Assembly: GCA_037074705.1 (NCBI GenBank)
Contig: CM073591.1
Span: 177,283,432 to 177,347,431 of the forward strand
DNA from: Zhengitettix transpicula
Taxonomy: Eukaryota; Arthropoda; Insecta; Orthoptera; Tetrigidae
DNA: 64,000 nt
Direction: 5' to 3'
In this document: positions 58,501-63,304 of the stretch, one piece after another
How positions within the stretch are numbered: the first letter of the stretch is position 1
Layout of the letters: the number at the start of each line of letters is the position of its first letter
Position numbers and translations under genes: made by a program
Notes under the pieces: generated by a model
What the model saw: only the letters and a program-made list of their open reading frames with translations
What the model was told of the DNA's origin: nothing
Database searches by the model: none

Positions 58501-60749
58501 TGCATTAATTTTCTTGGGAAAGATATTATGAACATGATAATGTCATCAATTACTTATCAAAACCCTGTTGTCAAGCATATTGCAATAGCTATTTTACAGG
58601 TAAGTTAATATTTTCAGTAATATAATACGAGATTGCCACTAGTGAATCTGCGAAGCGCTTCAGTGAAATAAAATTTAAATCACCACAAAGATTATCGACA
58701 CGAGTAACAGTAATTAAAAAAGCTTGTGTGTTTAAACCACCGGACAAATTGAATCTGAGAATCATGGCCTGTATTGTGTTATGGTATGGAAATTATGTTT
58801 TATATGTGAACATTTAATCATATAAGCTTCATTAGTTGTTATTAGTCATACTCGGGACTGTATGTTCTTCATTATTCTGTCGTGACAATTAGCTTAATAA
58901 TGGAGGTCTGTTGGCTGGCCTCTTAAATTGCTGTACTGCGATCGATGTATTACTTATCTTTGATATAAATATATTGTTTGTAAAAATGTTTGCTAATGGA
59001 GTCGTGTCGCTGAAATAATAAATAAAATATTACGAAATACTTCAAAGCGCATATAGATACATATAATTATTATTCTTAAAAATGCAGAATGCTTTACTTA
59101 AGTCGCAATATTCTTGACAAATGTGCCAATACTAATAATACTCTGTATTCCCTCACTCTGTTCTCCCTAATATTTTTATGTGCTATAAAATATATCTGCT
59201 GTTTTATCGTAACCATAAATATAATACTTTTCTTTATACAAAATAGTAATTTGCATGAGTTTTGTATTTTACTATAATGTATTGCTTCCTTGTGCAGCTG
59301 CAATACATTTAGTTAATTTGGATAGTATCTCATTTACTTCCATTTATTCAATTGTACCAAAATAATTTAATTCTTTATCAAATTTGTAGTGTTAAAAGGC
59401 AACTGAAACTTCTTTTAAATGTATTATAGTATTATCTATAGGACTATTCCTTTGTTCCAAATTTTGAATATATTATTCTCTTAAATTCAGCAAATTTGTT
59501 GTTAATTGTGTAAACCAATTCAATATATATATATATATATAATAAACAAAATGTAATTAAATTAAAATAAGCCATCACGTCAGGTGTCTAATTATGTAGT
59601 AATAAAAATGTAAGGAGATTGAAATTAAACAACTATTTATAAATATATAACAATTTATTAAACAAAATTTACTCTTTGTTGATATTTACAATTTATTAAT
59701 ATTATGCCACTGCTTTGGTAAGAACTTAATTTCAGGGTCACCTATCAGACCTCCAATAAAGAAAGTACAACAAAATGAAATTTAAATTTACAAAACACAA
59801 TTATTCCTAACTTGAAAAATTATTATAATTTTAATGAAATTATTGAAATCTGACAGTAAATGATGTTTACAATACAAGGTTTACAGTTGGGAACTTAATT
59901 TGAGTTACATTACCATCATGTTTTAACACTTCACCAGCAGGCCATTTGCAAACATAAAACAGCGTCGGCGTCTTTTCTGTTTCGAATTATATAATTGTTT
60001 TGTTGATTTAAGAATCACTCGCAGACCAATCGCTGTTTATAGTTCACTATCTGCTATCTCTAAGTATCTGATTATTCTGCTCCGTATACTGATACATTCT
60101 CAATACAACTCCTCAGCCTCCCAAATCACACTCTGCAGCCTTCCAAAAGCATTGTCCTCCGAGCAACTCTAACTCTGCTCAAGTCTAGTGACCGAAAAAA
60201 AACCTGCTTCATTCTCAATACACTCTGCCGCCTTCCAAAAACATTCTCCATCCTGCTCCCAGTAAGTCTGCGTTTAATATTTATTGTGTTTTATCAGCTT
60301 CACTAAAATTCAGCAAATCTATTTATGCCTTAGCCGACAACGCCCTTCGTAGCAAGCATTATCGACTCCGTATTCTCGTTGACAATACCATAAGTCACAA
60401 TGTAATGGCCTCAGATTTTCCACGCCAATAATGAATAATAAAATTTATTTATTAAATTAATTACATATTTGTAATGACTACAATATATATATATCAAATT
60501 TGGATTACTAAATAAAGCAAAATAAAGTTTAGTGGCACTTCTGAATTTATTTTATTAGTTTACTTATTGTTCTACTTTTTCTCCCTACTTGATTTTAGAT
60601 TGGACTTATAAATATTTTAAGAGTTGTTGGAATATCACCCAGTGTGGTAATTGGAAACTACCCGGTAAAAGAATTTGCCGAAGGACATCTTACAGAAGAA
60701 GAAACATTGCTTATATTGCACCAAATTTATTTCAAAGAGATTGACGGAG
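18419..60749 (+). CDS. FASN-like: divergent fatty acid synthase-like gene, N-terminal ~629 residues (10 exons, incomplete 3')
   Basis: Joined exons: 18419-18611, 18775-18927, 22468-22638, 27955-28155, 36146-36384, 45474-45710, 46938-47135, 55295-55417, 58378-58599, 60599-60749 (1888 nt, open throughout; phases 1,1,1,1,0,0,0,0,0,1). Animal FAS is a cytosolic dimer that builds long-chain fatty acids from acetyl- and malonyl-CoA. The domain order seen is KS (about residues 25-430), linker, then the start of MAT. KS catalytic residues are C182, H314 and H354. MAT lacks its Ser: the elbow reads GNYPVKE at 598-604 and the oxyanion-region motif SGMGSQ is replaced by SSDGSF. Large parts of KS differ from canonical FAS, so a paralog with altered or partial activity is likely. 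DH, ER, KR, ACP and TE would lie beyond the window. Confidence 0.9.
18775..18927 (+). CDS. FASN-like: FASN-like exon 2
   Basis: Acceptor GTAG, phase 1, donor GTAAGC. Reads ARLKDLKKFDASFFGM then RKLLELVFEALLDAG, corresponding to the KS LKDLxxFDASFFGxxxxxAxxMDPQxRxLLExxYEAxxDAG stretch. The usual MDPQ is changed to ASDVAL. Confidence 0.9.
18928..20050. other. intron 2, first part: no element recognised
   Basis: AT-rich intronic sequence with no domain, repeat end or RNA signature identified. A C-rich patch near 19530-19590 is non-coding in all frames. Confidence 0.4.
20051..20317. repeat. degenerate ~30-40 bp minisatellite (left part)
   Basis: Loose tandem copies of a unit like TACCTTAAGGGAGTAAAAAATACTC, strongly drifted. 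The array resumes at 21099-21345 on the other side of a fold-back element, and a third, weaker patch lies at 57180-57345. Confidence 0.65.
20318..21098. mobile_element. fold-back DNA element in intron 2 (781 bp)
   Basis: Long imperfect inverted repeats: 20421-20560 pairs with about 20805-20945 (arms ~140 bp). Outside these are repeated sub-terminal motifs of the type CCCGATTGACGTTTTCCCG in opposite orientations (20375-20430 and 20985-21085). Ends read GGGTGAACTGCAAAATCCCGG and the related inverse, closing ATATACCC. It interrupts the minisatellite. No transposase; superfamily unknown. Confidence 0.7.
21099..21345. repeat. degenerate minisatellite (right part)
   Basis: Continuation of the TACCTTAA..GAGT..AAATACTCC-type repeats seen before the fold-back element. 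Confidence 0.6.
21539..21745 (+). mobile_element. tRNA-derived SINE in intron 2
   Basis: An RNA polymerase III A box, TGGTGTAGGGG (21555-21565), and a B box, GGTTGGAATCC (21599-21609), are spaced as in a tRNA, within a GC-rich head. A tRNA-unrelated body and an A/T-rich tail (GTAAATAAATCTATATAA) follow. The B box differs from GGTTCGAATCC at one position. Confidence 0.8.
22210..22370 (-). ncRNA. Penelope-type repeat with hammerhead-like core (copy 3)
   Basis: Minus strand at 22250-22297: GCAC - CUGAAGA - A - UGGAA/UUCCA (stem II, loop CAAGGC) - GAAAAGUU - GUGUG. The CUGANGA and GAAA core elements are exact. Stem II is a perfect 5-bp helix, stem I can form GCAC/GUGU, and an NUH site (GUU) precedes it. 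It matches the minimal type-I hammerheads known in Penelope-like retroelements. The usual GAAAC is GAAAA here, so stem III loses a pair. Confidence 0.5.
22468..22638 (+). CDS. FASN-like: FASN-like exon 3
   Basis: Acceptor TCTGCAG, donor GTATAG, phase 1 at both ends. Begins GIHPATLKGSNTMVSLAE, aligned to the KS GINPxSLRGSxTGVFVG stretch, and ends HNLGLKG before the catalytic exon. The stretch normally read as ANRLSYFFDFKGPS is strongly changed (ATHPGIISHNLGLKG), which may affect the KS dimer/substrate surface. Confidence 0.9.
22710..23419. other. intron 3, first part: no element recognised
   Basis: AT-rich sequence without recognisable coding or repeat structure. Confidence 0.4.
23420..24150 (-). 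pseudogene. Tigger/jerky-like transposase relic
   Basis: Minus strand reads YLQDNQLPLKCLLLLGNATAH and VKFLPPNT near 23960-24090, matching the LPFKVLLLxDNAPxHP..VxFLPPNTTSLIQP catalytic region of Tigger/pogo DDE transposases. The Asp of the DNA motif is Gly. Near 23700-23780 it reads ISAWNKLCSG, then an EDVEEL-like region, as in the C-terminal part of jerky/TIGD proteins. Stops and frameshifts throughout. Confidence 0.7.
24151..26225. other. intron 3, middle: mostly unrecognised
   Basis: Mostly AT-rich. 24560-24720 resembles 61840-61920 and 62460-62520 (shared GTAGCATAATA and GTCGGGTCAGAG), indicating an old dispersed repeat, possibly a DNA transposon. No host exon found. Confidence 0.4.
26226..26757 (-). 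mobile_element. poly(A) retroposon family R, copy 1
   Basis: In minus orientation the unit ends in a poly(A) tract (read here as T8 at 26227, followed by G11). The GC-rich body contains TAAGGATCCTACCCGGCATTC, GGGCATTGGGTACTTGTCCC and AGTTTAGGAGGCAGCTGG. Near-identical bodies occur at 26770-27278, 53359-53886 (inverse) and 63646-64000, with a diverged one at 39440-39840. No ORF is conserved among copies, so it looks non-autonomous. Confidence 0.75.
26770..27278 (-). mobile_element. poly(A) retroposon family R, copy 2, with 12-bp target duplication
   Basis: Flanked by ATCACGCTACAT at 26758-26769 and again at 27279-27290, a 12-bp target-site duplication. The oligo(T) next to the left repeat is the poly(A) tail of a minus-strand insertion. 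Tail plus ~12-bp duplication is the mark of LINE-type (target-primed) integration. It lies immediately next to copy 1. Confidence 0.85.
27600..27800. repeat. imperfect inverted repeat (~85-bp arms), Penelope-like terminus
   Basis: The left arm (about 27630-27712) and right arm (about 27718-27802) are reverse complements: AAGTCTTCTCGGGCTTCTAACCG pairs with the CGGTTAGAAGCCCGAGAAGG side, and TTTGCGACGTTTCG with CGAAACGTCGCAAA. CTGAAGACGA and CGAAACGTC in each arm resemble hammerhead core letters. A single-arm relative lies at 58190-58275. Confidence 0.65.
27955..28155 (+). CDS. FASN-like: FASN-like exon 4 (KS active-site Cys)
   Basis: Acceptor TTTTCAG, donor GTATGT, phase 1. Carries the KS nucleophile motif DTACSTSS with Cys182 at 27981-27983 (canonical DTACSSS). 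Further on it reads AIIAGGNLCLKVATNLAFAKLGVLSPD and RSFDE, matching the KS AIVGGxNLxLxPxxSxxFxxLGMLSPDGxCxxFD region. Confidence 0.95.
28156..29639. other. intron 4, first part: unrecognised; one 128-aa antisense ORF
   Basis: A minus-strand open frame at 28502-28888 has no domain I recognise. The surrounding 28560-28930 is richer in G+C than its neighbours, which suggests an inserted element. The rest is AT-rich with nothing identified. Confidence 0.35.
29640..30255. repeat. unclassified GC-richer insert in intron 4
   Basis: A ~600-bp block with sharply higher GC content than the flanks, starting TTCCTAGCGGCCTTTTTTCAGG and ending near AGAGATTTATATT. It holds a 165-codon open frame (29756-30253) whose composition (Trp, Arg, Cys rich, no motif) does not look like a real protein. 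Probably a retroposon. Confidence 0.4.
30256..31279. other. intron 4, middle: no element recognised
   Basis: AT-rich intronic sequence. No recognisable repeats or coding. Confidence 0.4.
31280..35165. repeat. 3.9-kb satellite-like tandem array ending in an (ACATACAA)n tract
   Basis: Repeats of a 280-310 bp unit. In 33561-35100 the monomer period is exactly 281 bp (the GCATGTTCAAATATTTC block at 33842, 34123, 34404, 34685, 34966). The 33842 and 34404 monomers are virtually identical, as are 34123 and 34685, giving a 562-bp higher-order unit. A second group at 32235-33160 repeats with 303 and 312 bp spacing. Older monomers at 31280-32230 are diverged. A GCTGGGTGCCCGGCGTTGCCCG box at 31659 and the final ACATACA/TTTATTTATAAGATATAGATTAGAT tail look like a retroposon 3' end, so the array may be an expanded internal tandem repeat. 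Confidence 0.85.
35166..36145. other. intron 4, last part: no element recognised
   Basis: No domain or repeat boundary seen. Ends in the exon 5 acceptor tract TTCTTTTGTTCCAG. Confidence 0.4.
36146..36384 (+). CDS. FASN-like: FASN-like exon 5 (KS first His)
   Basis: Acceptor TTCCAG, enters in phase 1 and leaves in phase 0 at donor GTAAGA. Reads ANGYVRAEAASCIFLQKL and ends EAHGTGTK, the canonical KS motif; His314 is at 36367-36369. Matches the NGYVRSEA..VEAHGTGTxxGD order of animal FAS. Confidence 0.95.
36698..37687 (-). mobile_element. solo LTR, family F1, 990 bp, TSD ATAT
   Basis: TGTAATAAAC at the left, GGCATTACA at the right, flanked by ATAT (36694-36697) and ATAT (37688-37691). The family box TCTCAGGGCCTTGACTGGG is near 36876. 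Both ends are intact with no internal retrovirus-like coding, so it is a solo LTR left by recombination. It lies 313 bp after the exon 5 donor, in intron 5. It is closely related to the inverted copy at 44425-45457. Confidence 0.8.
37698..38520 (+). repeat. LTR-like repeat, family F2 (copy B), followed by a PBS-like site
   Basis: Starts TGTAGAGATCACTAATGTG, closes GTATATTACA, and is homologous to 16190-17150. Directly after it, TTGGTCCCAACGTGTTGGC (38525-38543) resembles a tRNA-Lys-type primer-binding site, so the body of the element would have extended right. It begins 10 bp after the preceding solo LTR. Confidence 0.55.
38650..39430 (-). repeat. LTR, family F1 (partial), with PBS-like site on its left
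   Basis: TGTAATAACT start, preceded by CCCACGTTGTGGTAGTCA (38629-38646), the inverse of a primer-binding-like site, so it reads on the minus strand. The box CTCAAGGTTTTTACTGGG is near 38798. The right end is obscured by a retroposon at 39440, so the boundary is approximate. Confidence 0.5.
39440..39840 (-). mobile_element. diverged member of poly(A) retroposon family R
   Basis: 39745-39830 carries the family's diagnostic blocks in diverged form (CTACTCGGCATTCGCC, GGAAAACCCTATAAAACCTG, TCGAGTAGGACGG). The 5' part (39480-39720) is different from the main copies. No target duplication identified. Confidence 0.5.
39841..40346. other. intron 5: possible LTR fragment, no gene
   Basis: Ends GTTTATTACA at 40346, the inverse of the family F1 LTR start, so its right part may be an LTR remnant in + orientation. 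The rest is unassigned. Confidence 0.3.
40347..40425. repeat. compound microsatellite (AC)n(AT)n
   Basis: About 38 bp of AC dinucleotides followed by about 34 bp of AT, then GTATGT variants. Confidence 0.95.
40630..40690 (-). ncRNA. hammerhead-like motif 3' of a Penelope-like endonuclease relic
   Basis: Minus strand: UUUGC - UUGAUAA - G - GUCCACC/GGUGGAG hairpin (stem II with CCACC/GGUGG perfect) - GAAAC - GUU - GUGAG. UUUGC can pair with GUGAG as stem I (with wobbles), and AC/GU gives a minimal stem III. The core differs from CUGAUGA at two positions (C to U, G to A), so it is probably inactive now. It lies ~200 bp downstream (on the minus strand) of a GIY-YIG domain, as in Penelope-like elements. 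Confidence 0.55.
40880..41145 (-). pseudogene. Penelope-like element GIY-YIG endonuclease relic
   Basis: Minus strand reads HFVVYKIDCNN-stop-NAVYMDQAKRVFKTRIKEHR, then HNFKWTNTRIFDMETNY. This matches the (G)VVYKIDCxxCxxxYIGQTxRxLxxRIxEHK pattern and the xHxFDWxxxxILxxExxxxxR pattern of Penelope GIY-YIG domains. YIG is changed to YMD and there is a stop, so the domain is dead. The RT domain is not recognised nearby. Confidence 0.75.
41146..42186. other. intron 5: unrecognised
   Basis: 41146-41230 may extend the Penelope relic. The remainder has no recognisable domain or repeat ends. Confidence 0.35.
42195..43699. mobile_element. hAT element, 1505 bp, degraded or non-autonomous
   Basis: Ends TAGAGGTGGGCA (42195-42206) and TGCCCATCGCTA (43688-43699), the terminal repeats typical of hAT elements, and sub-terminal GAGTCGATT blocks in opposite orientation. 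Flanks are GCTTTAAG (42187-42194) and GCTTTCAG (43700-43707), an 8-bp duplication with one mismatch, the hAT-specific length. No hAT transposase motif was recognised inside. Confidence 0.85.
43708..44420. other. intron 5: unrecognised
   Basis: No coding or repeat structure identified. Confidence 0.4.
44425..45457 (+). mobile_element. solo LTR, family F1, 1033 bp, TSD ATAC, abutting exon 6
   Basis: TGTAATGCCAATTAATTAGGCC at the left, GATTATTACA at the right, flanked by ATAC at 44421-44424 and 45458-45461. It is inverted relative to the copy at 36698-37687, and the two match along their length. Its right end is 16 bp from the first base of exon 6 (45474), so branch-point and pyrimidine positions for that acceptor lie within LTR sequence. 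Confidence 0.85.
45474..45710 (+). CDS. FASN-like: FASN-like exon 6 (KS second His)
   Basis: Acceptor GTTGCAG, phase 0, donor GTAAAC. Starts AGDPEEL, completing the GTGTKxGDPxE motif split with exon 5, then LLIGSVKSNMGHSEPMSG with His354, canonical for the KS GSxKSNxGHxEPASG motif. Ends GVVALEKGLMK. The next in-frame AG (45476-45477) would break the frame, so the first AG is used. Confidence 0.95.
45905..46275 (-). pseudogene. mariner/Tc1-superfamily transposase C-terminal fragment
   Basis: Minus strand reads LDFYFWDYVKQHVYSELINDINHLKQRI, then RVFEEFENRLDVCMATN. This is the tail of IS630/mariner-like transposases, after the third catalytic position (xDxFLWGYVK..VY..PVxDIxxLKxRI). The upstream RSPDL motif is frameshifted out (46236-46250). 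The probable 3' end CAGTATGTCCGTAAAGTC lies at 45907-45924. Confidence 0.7.
46278..46937. other. intron 6, last part: (AT)n microsatellite, otherwise nothing seen
   Basis: A pure AT dinucleotide run lies at about 46481-46518. The flanking sequence has no recognised gene or element. Confidence 0.5.
46938..47135 (+). CDS. FASN-like: FASN-like exon 7 (KS C-terminus)
   Basis: Acceptor TTACAG, phase 0, donor GTAAGT. Reads GPVGINSFGFGGSNSHLLL, the strongly conserved KS GINSFGFGGxNxHxxL stretch, then IPRLVILSGRTYDAVETFLEK, the start of the KS-MAT linker (RLVxxSGRTxEAVxxLLxxL). Confidence 0.95.
47136..47984. other. intron 7, first part: no gene recognised
   Basis: 47640-47980 has higher GC and may be the truncated start of the LTR element described next. 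No host exon is needed here because exon 7 and exon 8 join in phase. Confidence 0.4.
47985..48049 (+). repeat. 5' LTR fragment of a gypsy element
   Basis: ATTATTCTGTGCTGAGTTTTATG..TTATAAACTTTACAA matches the end of the 3' LTR at 51565-51649, so this is the surviving end of the 5' LTR of the element at 49119-51470. Confidence 0.7.
48060..49086 (-). mobile_element. solo LTR, family F1, 1027 bp, TSD AAAT, nested in a gypsy element
   Basis: TGTAATAAACAGG start and ATTACTACA end, flanked by AAAT (48056-48059 and 49087-49090). The family box TCTCAGGGTCTTTATCTGGG is near 48158. It is inserted between the 5' LTR fragment and the gag start of the gypsy element, so it is younger than that element. Confidence 0.85.
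49119..51440 (+). pseudogene. Ty3/gypsy gag-pol, degraded
   Basis: Gag begins at ATG 49119 (capsid-like NLQVLMNYVAPNLYQYI, ALYVKPKTEVYARH). Zinc knuckles follow near 49671-49770 (CRSCGKKGHYQRVC). The protease motif LIDSGS is at 49911-49928. Most RT is deleted between 49980 and 50320. RNase H follows: ESLRYWRHYVIGRHFEIITDHRS..RWRLELSCFIFDVIYRPGKEN (50320-50530). Integrase shows a CTIC zinc pair (near 50685), HSDTGADF (about 50910-50935) and QVECYNGIIWKT (51018-51053). Stops and frameshifts break all segments. Confidence 0.9.
51452..51648 (+). repeat. 3' LTR of the gypsy element, 197 bp
   Basis: The polypurine tract AAGGAAAGGG (51441-51450) precedes TGAATCTACTAATATT. The segment ends TATAAACTTTACA. 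Its terminal ~80 bp is repeated at 47985-48049 (5' LTR). A duplicated GGTATTATAAACTTTAC lies at its very end. Confidence 0.7.
51649..52059. other. intron 7: no gene seen
   Basis: AT-rich sequence between the gypsy 3' LTR and a LINE. Nothing recognised. Confidence 0.4.
52060..54268 (-). pseudogene. jockey-clade LINE ORF2 relic, interrupted by a retroposon
   Basis: Minus strand, from high to low coordinate: LTPDHIIKLINTKNRYRRKWQRTR (pre-RT region, 54160-54240); PDLITNEILKNLSKKAVAYL near 53170-53210; FLDLERAFNKVWLEGLLYK near 52790-52840; FLTDRTFKVRI and AGVPQGSLLGPTLFNLY near 52620-52730; then the C-terminal ILTYACPAWSNAPTSSLKKLQTMQN near 52270-52340. The YADD box is lost. Family R retroposon 53359-53886 is inserted within it. 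5'- and 3'-truncated. Confidence 0.85.
53359..53886 (+). mobile_element. poly(A) retroposon family R, copy in the LINE, TSD ACAGGTTCGTCT
   Basis: Begins CACCTGAGGTAGCC and ends in an A-rich tail (AAAAACAAACAAAAAAA). Flanked by ACAGGTTCGTCT at 53347-53358 and 53886-53897. Opposite in orientation to the copies at 26226 and 26770, with the same body. The target is a LINE, so the insertion age is below that of the LINE. Confidence 0.85.
54269..55294. other. intron 7, last part: possible diverged LTR (about 54278-55150)
   Basis: TGTATTAACAAGG to GTAACA gives TG..CA ends, and the layout (AT-rich start, a CTCTGGGTAAATTATC-like box near 54411, C/T-rich second half) resembles the family F1 LTRs, but no target duplication is evident. 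Otherwise nothing recognised up to the exon 8 acceptor. Confidence 0.35.
55295..55417 (+). CDS. FASN-like: FASN-like exon 8 (KS-MAT linker)
   Basis: Acceptor GTAACAG, phase 0, donor GTAAAC. Reads DAELVYLTHEIFSRNISGHLYRGYAISSS, aligned with the conserved linker block xEFxxLxxEIxxxxIxGHxYRGYxxL of animal FAS. Found by translation; it is not obvious as a long ORF because the exon is short. Confidence 0.9.
55418..55745. other. intron 8, first part: no gene seen
   Basis: AT-rich, nothing recognised. Confidence 0.4.
55746..55795 (+). ncRNA. hammerhead-like core (CUGAUGA..GAAA)
   Basis: Exact CUGAUGA (55752-55758), G, then stem II GGUC (55760-55763) pairing with GACC (55772-55775), then GAAAC (55776-55780) and AUGUG. 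The core and stem II are perfect, but the nucleotide after the possible GU of stem III is G, not A/C/U, and no good stem I is seen. Probably a decayed Penelope-type terminus. Confidence 0.4.
55796..58179. other. intron 8: mostly unrecognised, with a minisatellite patch
   Basis: 57135-57175 has a mariner-like end (AGTGTGTCCAAAAATCACGC). 57180-57345 holds weak copies of the minisatellite found in intron 2. No coding exon is required in this interval. Confidence 0.45.
58190..58275. repeat. single arm of the Penelope-like hairpin repeat
   Basis: CTAGAAGACGATGGCAGTGAAC, then AAAACGTCAC..GATAGAAGCCCGAGAAG, matches one arm of the inverted repeat at 27600-27800. Confidence 0.55.
58378..58599 (+). 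CDS. FASN-like: FASN-like exon 9 (start of degenerate MAT)
   Basis: Acceptor TTTTCTAG, phase 0, donor GTAAGT. Reads LRPVLLILSSDGSF where functional FAS has RPVWFVFSGMGSQW, so the Gln that helps form the MAT oxyanion hole and the GMG are lost. The following IPSFGTTIDRCINFL and VVKHIAIAILQ still align with the MAT IPVFRxSIxRCxxxL..SFVxIAAVQ helices, showing the fold is retained. Confidence 0.9.
58600..59537. other. intron 9, first part: no element recognised
   Basis: AT-rich sequence leading into an (AT)n run at 59523-59540. Confidence 0.4.
59538..60482 (-). repeat. LTR, family F1, ~945 bp, in intron 9
   Basis: Begins TATAATAAAC (family start TGTAATAAAC with one change) after an AT run and ends AATGACTACA before another AT run, so an ATAT-type target duplication is plausible but cannot be proven in this sequence. 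The family box TTCAGGGTCACCTATCAG is near 59731. Confidence 0.55.
60599..60749 (+). CDS. FASN-like: FASN-like exon 10 (MAT elbow, catalytic Ser missing)
   Basis: Acceptor GATTTTAG, phase 0, donor GTAATT, leaves in phase 1. Reads IGLINILRVVGISPSVVIGNYPVKE, aligned to the MAT VALxxxLxxxGIxPDGIVGHSLGE. His and Ser of GHSxGE are Asn and Tyr (residues 599-600), and the motif is one residue longer. EGHLTEEETLL then aligns with the ADGCLTAEQ helix with four residues fewer. This is the last exon I can identify. Confidence 0.9.
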
Positions 60750-61317
60750 GTAATTTCTCTTTTTCAGAATTATTTTATTATTTTTATATATTTTGGAGAG
60801 CAATTTAAACATTTGGAAATTTATGCTTGTCATGTTGTGTTACTATAAAAATACATTTATTTTCCTTTATATTATATTATACTCAGTGGCAGCTAGTTCA
60901 TATGTGCTAATTAATTTAGTAAGAATTATTTTCTCTTAATTTTAAGAAATTTCATAATAATTGTGTTTTCACACTGCGAATCTATGCTTCGATATCGAAG
61001 ATTTTAAAATCCCGGCCTTGCGACACACTCGTTTCACCTAAAGCAGCCAGCTTCAATGCTATCAAAGCAAAAGCACACGATTTCTGTCCTGAATGAAAAA
61101 TGCACAGTATACCTTTTCACCCCCTCTTAAGTTCAACCAACTGCCTCATTTTTGTGCTAGAACTCTACAGCCTCCTAACAGAGCCATGCCATTCAATGAA
61201 ACGAAGAGGCGGTCGGATAAGGCGAAATAAGGAACAAAATCAAAATTATAACAATCTGACTTTATATTTAACTAAATAATAAAATTAGCAGCCTTTTAGT
61301 CAGGTAAAACTTTAATA
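60750..61317. other. intron 10, first part: no exon or element recognised
   Basis: No sequence resembling the next FAS block (GxMAAVGL) in phase 1 was found here or further to the window end. Confidence 0.45.
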
Positions 61318-61617
61318 TTATATATAAAACATGATAAATATTAAACGCGGCGTTTCGTACCTGATGGGGACCTCTTCAGATGTATTGATGTTATATTCAA
61401 CAATAATTTATTATAAAATTTAAGTTGTCAAAATTTATAATATGGGGTTTGCCCACGTGGACGTTCGGCTGCAACATGTGGACAAACCCCATGTTTGAAA
61501 TTTTGTCAACTTAAATTTATATAAAATATTATAATTGAATGTAACATCCATACACCGAAGAGGTAGCTATCAGAGACGAAACGCCGTGTCTTATATTTAT
61601 TATGTTTTAAACTGAAT
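61318..61617. repeat. 300-bp inverted repeat with hammerhead-like letters in both arms
   Basis: Left arm about 61318-61460 and right arm about 61478-61617 are imperfect reverse complements (ACGCGGCGTTTCG / CGAAACGCCGTGT; ATGGGGTTTGCCCACGTGG / GTGGACAAACCCCAT). Each arm, read outward, has C(U/C)GAAGA, a short stem II with loop AUCA, GAAAC, then GUU or GUC after a possible 3-bp stem III. Stem I is not convincing. Confidence 0.6.
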
Positions 61618-62826
61618 ATTTTTTTTAGAGGTAAGACTGCTATTTGTAATATTTAATTGAAATCCAATTACATCTGAACCATTCAGTAATTATAAAATTT
61701 ATTTTAAGTAGATTATGTTTCCATAACTAAAATAATTACCGTACATTTTGTGCAATATTTTTAAAAAAAACTATCAAGGGTTATTTTAATGAAAACATTA
61801 TTTATGAGGTATCGTATTGCTAAAATACAACACTGCTCAGGAGCTTGTTCCAAAAATTAACTTTCTTTAATATATCTACGTTGGAAAAATACTTCCGCGT
61901 TATAAAGATTTGTTATTTTTGTGCTTAACACTTAAGTGCATGAATTTTTTTATTTTTTTAAACTATATTTTCTAATATATATTTTTGAGAATACAATACG
62001 GAAAAAGTAACCAAAAAAATATCGGGAGTGACCAAAGTCAATTTAGTTTGTGACACGACACACGCACATATTCAACATAAATAAGATTAGGTCTTATTTA
62101 TCAATAATTCACATTAATTGGATAATTATTATTTTAGTGTAGTTAAAATACCCTGCGAATGACGCTTAATTTTTCTTGAAAAAAACACAAAAAATAAATA
62201 TTCTGAAGTTGCCGACGGGCAGAAAAACTGGCATAAGGGGTTGACTCGCAAAAAGCTAGGACAGGCATGTTTTATCATGTCAACGGATGGTAAAAATTTC
62301 ACATTTTCTATAAGTGCATGTTGTTTCATATCCGCAATACAATTCAGCTCTCTTAGAAACCAACAGAGTCTCCGGGGTGAATCCAAAAGTTATGTTGAAT
62401 ACATGCTACACTATCCAATAAAGGGTTAATTATTCAGCTTTGAAGAATTATACGCTATTGGATATAATATTGACAGAATTATAAATGTAGCATATTATGA
62501 GTCGGGTCAGAGCATATGCATAGCTGGAGTGATTTAAGAAGTCCTGCCACATACACAGATAAAGAAGGGAGCACTGTAGTCCAGAGGGAGCCCACTCTTG
62601 GGGCAATGCCACTACCGTTCTAAAAACATTAATTATATTCTTACGAACGCATTAAAAATACTACAGAAAAGTCTTTTTAGTACACTCTATATTTATAATC
62701 TCTTAACGTTTATGGATGAGTATATTCGTGTACAACATATCCCGAACTGACCATAATAAATTTGCTTGCGTCAATGTTTTGAGAATTGTTTTTACACTAC
62801 CAAGTTGCTGAAACAAATGCTCGCGT
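61618..62826. other. no gene recognised; old dispersed repeat
   Basis: 61840-61920 and 62460-62520 resemble 24560-24720. 62405-62429 reads as an inverse piggyBac-like end next to TTAA (CACTATCCAATAAAGGG-TTAA), but the partner end was not found. Confidence 0.35.
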
Positions 62827-63030
62827 TGTAATGTTATATTTTAAAGTCTTTTATTTAATTAAACTTTTAAAACACTATACATTACTTATCTCCTCGTCTC
62901 AGGGTCCACGTAGGTTCGTGCTGGTGTCTTCCCAAGATAACCTCTTCTCCCTCCCTCACTTACACGATCAACCACAACTCTCAATTCTTTCATCACCGCC
63001 TATTACCCATATACAAAGATATACGTTACA
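62827..63030 (-). repeat. 3' LTR of a gypsy relic, 204 bp
   Basis: Minus strand: the polypurine tract GGGGGCTACC (63031-63040), then TGTAACGTATATC, ending AACATTACA at 62827. It contains the inverse of CTCAGGGTCCACGTAGG (about 62898-62914), a box shared with the LTR-like pieces near 525 and 1842. Confidence 0.6.
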
Positions 63031-63304
63031 GGTAGCCCCCAAATGAAATCTCATCTTGCACATGGTCTAGTGTGAGGTCTCATTTCGAGAATGTATATTT
63101 GTATCATCAACCCAACACAAATAGTTTTAATGAATTACATCATATAAAAATTGATATATCAATATTTACTGCTCAATGTTCACCGGTCCTTGGACACTTT
63201 CTTTCCTGCAGAACCTTCTTATTTAGGTAACACTATTGTAAATCTATTCACCGTCTTTTGCTCGACTTGGACCTCCAAACTTCATATCATAGCAGAATAC
63301 GCAA

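Noticed and set aside
62129..62429. piggyBac-like element with end at TTAA 62426
   Set aside because: One plausible end (CCCTTTATTGGATAGTG inverse) but no matching second end and no transposase motif.
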